Shown piece after piece: positions 25,136-40,032 of a stretch of 60,424 nucleotides of DNA (positions within the stretch are counted from its first letter, which is position 1; each line of letters opens with the position of its first letter). A model generated the notes under the pieces. That model was not told the origin of the DNA. It was given only the letters and a program-made list of their open reading frames with translations, and did not search any database. The translations under genes were made by a program, and so were the position numbers. The DNA is taken from positions 1-60,424 of the forward strand of contig JAFZLC010000004.1 of assembly GCA_017551675.1 (NCBI GenBank). Reading direction: 5' to 3'. Origin of the DNA: Paludibacteraceae bacterium. GTDB taxonomy: Bacteria > Bacteroidota > Bacteroidia > Bacteroidales > Paludibacteraceae.

Positions 25136-27715
25136 ATGAAAAAAACAGGACTAATTCTGATGCTTTTGTTATGCACTTATGTAGGATACTCGGATCCTTA
25201 TACGTTTTATGTGTCGCCTACTGGCAACGACATGAATGATGGAACAGAGAGTAAGCCATTTAAGACGATAGTGCAGGCGCAAAAAGCGGTGAGAGCCATC
25301 AATGGGACTATGGATGATGATATCATAGTTTATTTGAGGGAAGGAACGTATGCTTTGGACAACACCATCACATTCTCCAATGCGGATGGTGGTATGAATG
25401 GTCATCAAGTTCGATACGAGAACTATCCGAACGAGCATCCTCTAATCACAGGTGGTATTCCAATTGTAGGATGGGAACTTTACGATGCGGAGAAGAACAT
25501 CTGGTGTGCAAAGGATGTTTCAACGCGCTTCCGTCAGCTTTATGTGAATGGACAAAAGGCCATACGTGCCCGCTACCCTAATCTGAAAAGCGATGGTTCG
25601 CACAACATGTTCCGTCTGACAAAGGTGGATACTATGGGACGTGCATTCGATGTTGCTTCATCGTATGTCTCTGATTGGAAAAACTTCGATAAGGTGGAGA
25701 TGCACCTGATGATTGCTTGGTCGGACAATGTCCTTCGTTTAGAGAAGAAAGAGTCTTATGGCAACGTTACGAAACTGATTCCTCGCGACCCAGAGCGCAC
25801 ACGCCTTTTCAAGCGTAAATATCCTATGTTGGGTACTGCGTTCATGAGTAATCCGCCTAAGCAACAAGCTTTCTATTTTGAGAATGCATACGAGTTTATC
25901 GATGTCCCAGGCGAATGGTATCTGGATGAAACGACTGACGTACTTTATTACAAAGCCAGAGAAGGTGAATCGATGACCGAAGCCACTGTGGTAGCCCCTC
26001 GCATCAACACTCTTATCAGTATAGAAGGAACAAGCACTCAGGACAAAGTCGGCAATCTGACTTTTAAAGGATTAACCTTTGCACATACCAACTTCCTTCG
26101 TCCTAGTCAAGAGGGATTCCTTGATTTACAAGCAGGTTTGTTTAATATCGATGTACTCAATGAGGGAGGACTTCTAGGTAGCAACAAGTTCCTCTTGTGG
26201 CGTCCTGATGCAGGCTTCCGTGTGGAAAACGCACATCATATTATTTTGGAGGATAATGTATTCGCACAGATGGCCGCAACTGGTCTCGATTTTGTCTCTG
26301 GTACGAACGATGACCGTGTGGAAGGAAATGTCTTCATGGACTTAGGCGGAACAGGTATCTGTGTAGGTAAATACAGTCAGGACTCGTTGACAGAGATCCA
26401 TATTCCATATAATCCTACTGATAAGGATGAGATATGTACGCGTGATACTTTGAAAAACAATCTTATTTCGCATGTCACTACCGAAATACAGGGTGCTGTC
26501 GGTATTGGATGTGGTTATCCACGTGACATTCTGATTGAACACAACGAGGTCTGTTATACCAACTATTCCGGTATCTCCGTAGGTTATGGTTGGACCGATA
26601 GACAGACTGCTATGAATCACAACCGAATCAACTGGAACTATATTCATCATGTGGCTCAATTGCTATGTGATGCAGGAGCTATCTATACGTTGTCTAATCA
26701 AGGTTATGAGGGTGAAATACAGCATAATTATTCGAAATATATCAGTGCCTCGGAATGGGCTGATTACTGGGTGTGTCCAATCTATTTGGATGAGGGTACC
26801 AGCGGTTTTAACGTTAGTTACAACGTGGCAGAAAACGCACCAGATGGTATTGCTTGCAACAGTTGTGTCAATTATACTCAAAACCCTGACACCAAAGATG
26901 CATCTAAGTTGGAAGAAACCAGAAGATATGCAGGAATTGAAAGCAAATATTCATATATCAAAGAAATCACAGCCATTCCGGATGTTGGTTTTGTAGATTA
27001 TTTTCAACAAGAGCCTTTCATCGAACGGCTCTCCATCCCAGGTTTGATTGAGGCGGAGAACTATGACAAGGGAGGTGCCGGCATTGCCTATTCAGACCAA
27101 GATGCAACGAACGAAGAGGAGTTTTATCGAAATGATGGTGTAGATATCGTCACAGTGCTTCCTGATATGGATGAGTCGAATGGTTATGCCGTAGGGTATA
27201 CCAACACGGGTGAATGGATGGAATACTCTGTCAATGTGATTTATACCGACAGCTATATAGTGAGAGCTAAGGTGGCAAGTGGATTGGAAAACGCAGGATT
27301 CACATTGCTTATGGATGGAAAAGAGATCATCGAACCTTTTGTGATTCCACAAGGAGAGGATTGGAACAGCTACACAACAATAGATGCCAAGACCTCCATT
27401 TTGGAGGAAGGAGAGCATGTGTTGAGATTAAAGATAACGGGAAGCTATGCAAATATTGATTGGATTCAGTTCGGACGCACAGAGGGAGAACTCTCCTCTA
27501 GTTCCTTATCTTCTGACAACCTGATAGGATGGTTACAGAAGGGTGAGTATTGTCTCTATTCATTGGACGGCATACTACGATCCACCTTCTCACTTACAGA
27601 GAAGACCTCCTTGTCTGCACTGACACAGCAATTTAAGGAAAGTAACCTACCATTAGGTGTCTATATCATTCAAGCTAAAGGAGGGAAAATCCGTCAGAAG
27701 ATTTCAATTCAATGA
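25136..27715 (+). CDS. Secreted GH141-like beta-helix glycosidase with CBM6
   Basis: An 859-residue protein. Signal peptide (about 1-19). A right-handed beta-helix (about 22-620) begins YVSPTGNDMNDGTESKPF and TIVQAQKAVRAI, the start typical of GH141 proteins (alpha-L-fucosidase or xylanase). A CBM6-like module is at about 635-780 and a secretion-like tail, YSLDGILRS ... LPLGVYIIQ, at about 790-859. GH141 is the best guess from N-terminal pattern and helix repeats; a pectate-lyase-like lyase is the alternative. First gene of an operon with GH95 and GH2. Confidence 0.75.
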   Translation: MKKTGLILMLLLCTYVGYSDPYTFYVSPTGNDMNDGTESKPFKTIVQAQKAVRAINGTMDDDIIVYLREGTYALDNTITFSNADGGMNGHQVRYENYPNEHPLITGGIPIVGWELYDAEKNIWCAKDVSTRFRQLYVNGQKAIRARYPNLKSDGSHNMFRLTKVDTMGRAFDVASSYVSDWKNFDKVEMHLMIAWSDNVLRLEKKESYGNVTKLIPRDPERTRLFKRKYPMLGTAFMSNPPKQQAFYFENAYEFIDVPGEWYLDETTDVLYYKAREGESMTEATVVAPRINTLISIEGTSTQDKVGNLTFKGLTFAHTNFLRPSQEGFLDLQAGLFNIDVLNEGGLLGSNKFLLWRPDAGFRVENAHHIILEDNVFAQMAATGLDFVSGTNDDRVEGNVFMDLGGTGICVGKYSQDSLTEIHIPYNPTDKDEICTRDTLKNNLISHVTTEIQGAVGIGCGYPRDILIEHNEVCYTNYSGISVGYGWTDRQTAMNHNRINWNYIHHVAQLLCDAGAIYTLSNQGYEGEIQHNYSKYISASEWADYWVCPIYLDEGTSGFNVSYNVAENAPDGIACNSCVNYTQNPDTKDASKLEETRRYAGIESKYSYIKEITAIPDVGFVDYFQQEPFIERLSIPGLIEAENYDKGGAGIAYSDQDATNEEEFYRNDGVDIVTVLPDMDESNGYAVGYTNTGEWMEYSVNVIYTDSYIVRAKVASGLENAGFTLLMDGKEIIEPFVIPQGEDWNSYTTIDAKTSILEEGEHVLRLKITGSYANIDWIQFGRTEGELSSSSLSSDNLIGWLQKGEYCLYSLDGILRSTFSLTEKTSLSALTQQFKESNLPLGVYIIQAKGGKIRQKISIQ

Positions 27716-27763
27716 TTAAATAACGGAGGAAAGGGATTCTTTCCCCTAAAATAATATGGACGT

Positions 27764-34577
<6,814 letters not shown>

Positions 34578-34610
34578 TACGGACTGAAAAAATTCGTTTT
34601 CGACAAACGA

Positions 34611-34642
34611 GTAGGGCTGGCAACACACGTTACCAGCCCTAC
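34611..34642 (+). terminator. Hairpin between convergent GH2 and secreted-protein genes
   Basis: GTAGGGCTGG (34611-34620) pairs with CCAGCCCTAC (34633-34642). The T-runs are weak on both sides, but its position between convergent genes fits a terminator. Confidence 0.7.
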
Positions 34643-34667
34643 CTATTTATGTCGTCTTTACTGACGA

Positions 34668-36095
34668 TTATTTTCTAATCAATTTCTTTGTTCCGATAAT
34701 ACCTTCATTGTTCTTAACGATGATGATGATTGTTTTATCATTGATTGTTGCCAATTTACCATTTAGGTTATAAGCAGCAACCAAATCACCGTTCAATACT
34801 ACGATGCTACCATCAGCATCAATGTAAGCCTCAACATTGAATAAACTATTGATATCCTTTGTCTTGTTGAGTGGCTTAGTAGCCAACATAACTTCATCAA
34901 CCAAATAACCAACCTTTATAGAACCGAAGATCAAATCTACAGTTTTAGCTCCATCTGGAACAGGAACCTCACCCTTGTAGAGAGTCCATTGTCTCTTTAA
35001 TGGGTCTTCAGTAACATCCACAACTTCACCATTGTCAAACTTCATTCTGACTGGCATATCCTGATCAAGTGCAGCCAAAGAATCTGCAGGGTCGATTACC
35101 CATCTTCCCTCATTCTTATGCATCTTCATAAGCATCTGGGTATAGATCTTAGTGCATCCTTCAGGAATAGCAATACCTGCGAATACGATAGAGTCTCTTT
35201 GAGGTTCAACCTGTAAAGCATGAAGGATTTCGCAATCGTAGTATCCAGAACCATCTTGACCATTCAAGCTATCAGGCAAGAAGTCTCTAAAAATGACAAG
35301 AGGGAAAGACTCATTAGCTTTTGCTCTATCAATATCCTCCTGTGTAAGTGTAGGTCTGATACCACCATTGAAAGTTGCTGCTTCAAGTTGGTTAACATTA
35401 AATCGTAATGATTCATTATAAAAATTACCCAAACCATTGCCATCGAAATTTTCTGCATAGAATGGTTTGTCATTGTTCTCAAACTTTTCAAAATAGAAAT
35501 TTTTAATGAGAGGATATACTTCGATGTCCTTTTTCACCTCACGAGCGTATGAGAACACAATACCACCAATGTTCTTAATCTCTGGATTGTTATACAAATA
35601 TTTCTTTGCAGTTACCCATGTATCATAAGGGCCATATTTTGCATCTATAAACGTACTAATATTACGAGTAGGAGGGTTTGGTGAAGATTCAATAGCTGCG
35701 TATGTGCTCTCCATTCCAATGATAAACAACGGTTTCTTGTCTAACGATGACAGGTTGCTATCAATAAGGGCTACCGTCTCCGAAGGAATCAAGTATTCCA
35801 ATACCATGACGTAGTTTTTACTTAGATCAATTGGATTCAAAGAATCTAGTTTTAACTTCACATCAAGATAATTATTGCTTCGTTGCTGATAGTACATAAC
35901 ATTTTCACCATTTACCACAGTATCTTTGAGGAAATTAGCAAACATCTGTCGTCTTCCTGAATAGGGTACGATTTCTACATCACTACAGAGTCTACCATCC
36001 TTGATAATCCAATAATTTCCGTCACTCTGAGCACCTGCAAATGTGGAGGCTACAGAAGCAATGAAAGTAAAAGCTAGTAAAAATAATTTTCTCAT
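34668..36095 (-). CDS. Secreted protein with type IX-like tail, function unknown
   Basis: A 475-residue protein with a signal peptide (about 1-20, TFAG). Its beta-rich body has two similar parts, each with FDNG/ENFDGNG-type segments, suggesting carbohydrate-binding-like jelly-roll folds. The last 60 residues (YNLNGKLATI ... IIGTKKLIRK) resemble the sorting tails of the glycosidases next door. No catalytic motif seen. The -7 box is TATATTTG at 36161-36168 (minus). Location suggests a surface binding or structural protein of the carbohydrate locus. Confidence 0.75.
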   Translation of the reverse strand: MRKLFLLAFTFIASVASTFAGAQSDGNYWIIKDGRLCSDVEIVPYSGRRQMFANFLKDTVVNGENVMYYQQRSNNYLDVKLKLDSLNPIDLSKNYVMVLEYLIPSETVALIDSNLSSLDKKPLFIIGMESTYAAIESSPNPPTRNISTFIDAKYGPYDTWVTAKKYLYNNPEIKNIGGIVFSYAREVKKDIEVYPLIKNFYFEKFENNDKPFYAENFDGNGLGNFYNESLRFNVNQLEAATFNGGIRPTLTQEDIDRAKANESFPLVIFRDFLPDSLNGQDGSGYYDCEILHALQVEPQRDSIVFAGIAIPEGCTKIYTQMLMKMHKNEGRWVIDPADSLAALDQDMPVRMKFDNGEVVDVTEDPLKRQWTLYKGEVPVPDGAKTVDLIFGSIKVGYLVDEVMLATKPLNKTKDINSLFNVEAYIDADGSIVVLNGDLVAAYNLNGKLATINDKTIIIIVKNNEGIIGTKKLIRK

Positions 36096-36160
36096 TGTAT
36101 TTGTTAGTTAATTAATTAGTAATTTGCTCAATGTCGTAAGTAGAATAATTGATATTCTCG

Positions 36161-36168
36161 CAAATATA
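36161..36168 (-). promoter_or_regulatory. -7 element of the secreted-protein gene
   Basis: Minus-strand TATATTTG, 66 bp before the start at 36095. No well-spaced TTG. Confidence 0.5.
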
Positions 36169-36301
36169 TGAATTATTTTATTATTGCTATTGGTATATTC
36201 AAAATAATCACAAATTTCATGCTTTGAGCTCCTCCCCATCTTATACTATAAGATAGTTCATCACCCATTTTTGTTTATTAGTTGTTTTACATCGTTGGTC
36301 A

Positions 36302-37450
36302 CTATGAACGCATATTCGACATAATAACCGACACCCCTCCCAGCGATATCAGTTCCTGTCCAATTCTATGTGCATTTTCTTGGTATTTGTGGTTGTTGAT
36401 GATCTGGAATGCCACACGTCTGATCTCCTCCGAGGTGAAGTCAGCGACGGACAACTCTTCTCCAGCTCCCGCTTTCACGATGCTCTGAGCATTATACTTC
36501 CGCTCAAACACCTTGCCTGCACAAATAAGAAGAGGAACGCCATAGAGTAGCCCGTCCGCGATGCTGTTTTGCCCTCCATGATTGATAAAAAGCAGTGACT
36601 GCGACAGATATTCATCGAAGTTGAAGAATGGAGCGATATGTATATTATTAAAGCTTTGTTCCTTTAATCCCTGTCCGGCGATATAGACTTGGTATGCCGT
36701 GTTTTCGAATGCGCGAGAAACCTCCTTCACCATCTTACGTTGTGAGATGGTTCCATTACCCATGTAAACAAGGATTTTATCTCGCTCGGCAGAGTTGTTT
36801 GAGATACTATTTTTGAATGTTCCACAGAAGGAGACTTTGGGGTCTTCCATCGGCTCCAATTCTCTGCAACTCGGCACAAATTTCTTTTCTGCAAAATCAA
36901 ACAATTCGAGGCATGAAGTTAGTGGTGGCAAACCATATTCTTGTAGCAGTTTATTTAAACCCTTGGCATATTTCGGGTTATGACTATATTTGTGTTGTGT
37001 CGGGAAACTTGCGGAGATGAACAATGTCACATTATCCAATTTTGCCGCCAGCATGGCAGAGATATTAAACTCAGAATAGACGATATCGGGCTGAAATGCT
37101 TTGATGGCGTTCCGAATCTCCTCCACACTCTGTTTGAGGTATGCGTAGTCGGTACTTCCCGTCAGGTGGAGCACCTCATCAAAGCTATCAACGCTTCTGA
37201 ATCTGTTGACCCCTAATTTTTGAACGATAGGAAATATATGTGTGCCGACGAACGAGGGCATACCCATAGGCGAAGGCACCGATAAATAGTAATTCTCTAT
37301 ACCTTCAATCGGCTTATAATTAACATCTTGTGCCTGGCAAGTGGCAACCGTCAAACCCTCTTTTTGCATCTCTTTTGCGATGCACCTTGTTCGATATGAC
37401 GGACCAGCTGTTGGTGCCATAGCTGCCATTGGAACGATTAATACTCTCAT
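36302..37450 (-). CDS. GT1/MGT-like glycosyltransferase
   Basis: A 382-residue GT-B enzyme. The N-terminal domain begins RVLIVPMAAMAPTAGPSYRT; the C-terminal domain has the donor-binding segment FINHGGQNSIADGLLYGVPL and FERKYNAQSIVKAGAG, typical of macrolide/UDP-glycosyltransferases. It should glycosylate a small molecule or lipid in the cytoplasm. Its start overlaps the DUF3781 stop (ATGA, 37447-37450), so the two genes are coupled. Confidence 0.85.
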   Translation of the reverse strand: MRVLIVPMAAMAPTAGPSYRTRCIAKEMQKEGLTVATCQAQDVNYKPIEGIENYYLSVPSPMGMPSFVGTHIFPIVQKLGVNRFRSVDSFDEVLHLTGSTDYAYLKQSVEEIRNAIKAFQPDIVYSEFNISAMLAAKLDNVTLFISASFPTQHKYSHNPKYAKGLNKLLQEYGLPPLTSCLELFDFAEKKFVPSCRELEPMEDPKVSFCGTFKNSISNNSAERDKILVYMGNGTISQRKMVKEVSRAFENTAYQVYIAGQGLKEQSFNNIHIAPFFNFDEYLSQSLLFINHGGQNSIADGLLYGVPLLICAGKVFERKYNAQSIVKAGAGEELSVADFTSEEIRRVAFQIINNHKYQENAHRIGQELISLGGVSVIMSNMRS

Positions 37451-37719
37451 GCCTGTTTATTTATATGAGCAGTTATAATGGTAAAACTGAACGAGTTGAC
37501 TGTAATGACGATATCATCTATCCGACAATAGTAATTCTTCCCCTGTTGGGTGATTTCACATTTCGGAGAGGCAATCTTCTCTTTGCAATACGCCACCACA
37601 TCCTTGTCCTGCAGGTGCAGGTTCCTTTTTATCCTCTCAACGCCCATAGGGGTGGTGTGGATTTGGGAGAGGGATTGGAGGAGGGTTTGACGAGGTGTTT
37701 GCATTGAGGCTAAATCCAT
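37447..37719 (-). CDS. DUF3781 protein
   Basis: A 90-residue protein with IHTTPMGVERIKRNLHL, DVVAYCKEKI and VNSFSFTIITAHIN, the pattern of DUF3781. An upstream ATG at 37815 would add 32 residues, but the -7 box TATCTTTG (37748-37755, minus) lies inside that extension. The start is therefore set at 37719, about 20 nt after the predicted transcription start. Function unknown. Coupled to the glycosyltransferase. Confidence 0.8.
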   Translation of the reverse strand: MDLASMQTPRQTLLQSLSQIHTTPMGVERIKRNLHLQDKDVVAYCKEKIASPKCEITQQGKNYYCRIDDIVITVNSFSFTIITAHINKQA

Positions 37720-37747
37720 ATATTTGGTGATTAAATATTCATAATAA

Positions 37748-37755
37748 CAAAGATA
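37748..37755 (-). promoter_or_regulatory. -7 element of the DUF3781-glycosyltransferase operon
   Basis: Minus-strand TATCTTTG; it decides the DUF3781 start codon. Confidence 0.65.
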
Positions 37756-37802
37756 TAAAATATTCAGGAATGGATAGAGAGTGAAGTGTCTTGAAAAATG
37801 TA

Positions 37803-37810
37803 TATATTTG
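37803..37810 (+). promoter_or_regulatory. -7 element of the coiled-coil/deiminase pair
   Basis: TATATTTG, 22 bp before the start at 37833; short leader. Confidence 0.6.
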
Positions 37811-37832
37811 TGCATACTAAATTTCTTTATAT

Positions 37833-38216
37833 ATGACAGCAGAATCTTTAATTGGCGTTATCAGTGGTATAATAGGCATTGCAACAGCAATAATTACATT
37901 AGGAATATGGGGCTACAAACGTTATAAAAAACAATCACTAACAGAGTTGATGAAACAACTTGTGGATAATAAGAAGTCACAAGAAGAACATAGGAAGATT
38001 TTAAAGAAAATGAAACTTTTCGAAGAACGTATCAAGACAGAATACATTCAAAGTTTTACATTGAATAACAAAAAATTGGAAGAATTATTTAAAGATATTT
38101 GTGTTAAGAATGATATAGAACCAACGACAGAAATATGCAAAAAGTTTTTAGGATATGACAGTCGAATAACAAGAGAATATTACAATAGTAAAAAGAACGA
38201 CAACATATCTGAATAA
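37833..38216 (+). CDS. Small membrane-anchored coiled-coil protein
   Basis: A 127-residue protein with one N-terminal membrane helix (about 5-27), then a basic coiled-coil segment (about 30-85) and a short C-terminal domain. No family recognised. Its stop is directly followed by the ATG of the deiminase-like gene (TAA at 38214-38216, ATG at 38217), so the two are one unit. It could tether the enzyme to the membrane. AT-rich like the rest of this island. Confidence 0.7.
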   Translation: MTAESLIGVISGIIGIATAIITLGIWGYKRYKKQSLTELMKQLVDNKKSQEEHRKILKKMKLFEERIKTEYIQSFTLNNKKLEELFKDICVKNDIEPTTEICKKFLGYDSRITREYYNSKKNDNISE

Positions 38217-39095
38217 ATGACATCATCAACCAATCAATCATCAGATTTTCACTCATCTATGGATAACAAAGGACAAACCGTTTATATGTCAGAATTATTA
38301 ATGAGCAAGTACCCCGAGACATGCAAGAATCTAATCGAAATTCTTGAAAAGCATCGTGTAAATTACTCATTCATAAAAGGAACAAAAGATATTTGGTGCC
38401 GTGATTATATGCCAGTTCAGACAAAATCGGGCAAATTAATTCAATTTAAATATGAGCCAAGTTATCTTAAAGGAGAGAAATGGGACAGCGTTCGCTCTGA
38501 CGTGCACGAAGTGTGTAAAAAGAATGGTTTGACTCCACATTTTTCGGATATAAATTTGGACGGAGGAAACGTACTTATATGCGAAGACAGAGCAATATTA
38601 TCAGATAGAATTTTTGAAGAAAACCCTAACTTCCACAAAGACACACTAATAAATGAATTAGCTAAATTGCTGGAATGTGAGATAATTATAATTCCTTCTC
38701 TAAGATCCAAAGAAGAAGACTTCACAGGACACGCAGATGGCATGGTTAGATTTGTGGATAGGAACACTATATTAGGAAACAAATTGTCCGATGAATACCA
38801 ATACATGCAAACGGGAATGCAAAAAGTCATTGACCAATATGGGCTGAAATATATAGACGTTCCTTTCTTCATCAACAAAAAAGATCCTAAACACCCAGAT
38901 AGTGCAATTGGAATATATGTGAATTATTTGGAAGTCAACGATTTGATAGTACTACCAATCTTTAATAGAGAAGAAGACAACCAAGTTTTGAAAATTCTTC
39001 ATAGTACATTCCCTAATAAACAAATAGAGACAATTAACTACAATGATGTTGCACAAGAAGGCGGTTTGTTGAATTGTACTACATGGGTTGTATAA
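38217..39095 (+). CDS. Short agmatine-deiminase-family (PAD-like) enzyme
   Basis: A 292-residue protein of the peptidyl-arginine/agmatine deiminase superfamily. Conserved sites are visible: DIWCRDYMP (Arg62, Asp63), NLDGGNVL, FTGHADGMVRF (His172, Asp174) and the nucleophile GGLLNCTTW (Cys287). Agmatine deiminases are usually about 340-370 residues; this one lacks the N-terminal part of the first module, so the substrate may differ. The Cys-His-Asp set is intact, so it should hydrolyse a guanidino group. It sits between a membrane partner and a viperin gene (stops 18 bp apart). Confidence 0.82.
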   Translation: MTSSTNQSSDFHSSMDNKGQTVYMSELLMSKYPETCKNLIEILEKHRVNYSFIKGTKDIWCRDYMPVQTKSGKLIQFKYEPSYLKGEKWDSVRSDVHEVCKKNGLTPHFSDINLDGGNVLICEDRAILSDRIFEENPNFHKDTLINELAKLLECEIIIIPSLRSKEEDFTGHADGMVRFVDRNTILGNKLSDEYQYMQTGMQKVIDQYGLKYIDVPFFINKKDPKHPDSAIGIYVNYLEVNDLIVLPIFNREEDNQVLKILHSTFPNKQIETINYNDVAQEGGLLNCTTWVV

Positions 39096-39112
39096 AACTG
39101 ATATAATTGTAA

Positions 39113-39910
39113 TTATCTATGTTCTCGTTCGTTATATTTGTCAATGCGCAATGGATATTTAGTTAACAACATATCAACATCATCGTGCAATACGTTTCCA
39201 TATTTCTTATACGTTATGCTGGAAACTAGGTCTCCTTGCGGATTGACAATGATGTATGTATTATGCATATCATCTTCAATGGTGGTTCCATCAAATCCCT
39301 TGTTGTTTCGGCAAAAGTTCAAAAACGCATCATTAGAAACCAACATCGAACTATCTCTTGTGTTTTCTTGGCAACGAAGAATTTTCCACTGATCAATAGG
39401 AAGTTGCTTTATCCTCGAAACCATATTCTCGTCTTTATTCAGACTGCACACAACAGTATTAACTTTAATTTTACAATCATACCCAGATGCAGTAATCTTA
39501 TCACATATTTCACTCAATTGATAGTTGGTCAACGTGTTAAGATTGTTTGTGCATGACATCATCGCCTTTTTCGTTTCCTCATTGAATGAGTGTACAGATA
39601 ATCCGATTTTTGTGATGTACGGAAGAATGTTTTTCAATAGGTTGTCATCCAGGTTGTAACCATTTGTTATCAGTGAACATTTCAAACCACACTTGTGTGC
39701 AAATTTGATTAACTCAGACAATCTATTATAAACCGTCGGCTCGCCACCTGCAAAATTAATTGCAGAGCAACTTTTTGACTCCGCGATTTTGCATATTATT
39801 TGCAGTAAAGAGTCAAACGGCAACACCTTGCTTGCAAATGGAGCAAAACAGAATTTGCAGTGGAAATTACAACCTTCCATAAAGTGAAAATTGAGTTTTA
39901 AATCTGTCAT
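39113..39910 (-). CDS. Prokaryotic viperin (pVip), antiviral radical SAM enzyme
   Basis: A 265-residue radical SAM protein. It begins LNFHFMEGCNFHCKFCFAPF with the CxxxCxxC cluster (Cys14, Cys18, Cys21), followed by NFAGGEP (52-58). The C-terminal part is viperin-specific: KVNTVVCSLN (149-158), IDQWKILRC (172-180) and the later NTYIIVN strand, matching the human protein's RWKVFQC and YLILDEY regions. Viperins make 3'-deoxy-3',4'-didehydro-nucleotides that stop phage RNA polymerases. The -7 box TACTTTTG is at 39930-39937. No nucleotide kinase is adjacent. Other radical SAM maturases lack the tail motifs. Confidence 0.88.
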   Translation of the reverse strand: MTDLKLNFHFMEGCNFHCKFCFAPFASKVLPFDSLLQIICKIAESKSCSAINFAGGEPTVYNRLSELIKFAHKCGLKCSLITNGYNLDDNLLKNILPYITKIGLSVHSFNEETKKAMMSCTNNLNTLTNYQLSEICDKITASGYDCKIKVNTVVCSLNKDENMVSRIKQLPIDQWKILRCQENTRDSSMLVSNDAFLNFCRNNKGFDGTTIEDDMHNTYIIVNPQGDLVSSITYKKYGNVLHDDVDMLLTKYPLRIDKYNEREHR

Positions 39911-39929
39911 TTTATTTTTTTTTTTGGCA

Positions 39930-39937
39930 CAAAAGTA
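39930..39937 (-). promoter_or_regulatory. -7 element of the pVip gene
   Basis: Minus-strand TACTTTTG, 20 bp before the start. It gives the viperin gene its own transcript rather than only read-through from the ankyrin gene. Confidence 0.6.
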
Positions 39938-40032
39938 ATATGGAGGTCTCTTTCGGGACGAAACGAAAACAGGACATTTTTTTTACGTTGATTATCAGAC
40001 AGTTTTAAAACAAATCAAATTCAGTCTAGACA

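Noticed and set aside
37720-37815. N-terminal extension of the DUF3781 protein
   Set aside because: It contains the -7 box and does not match the family.
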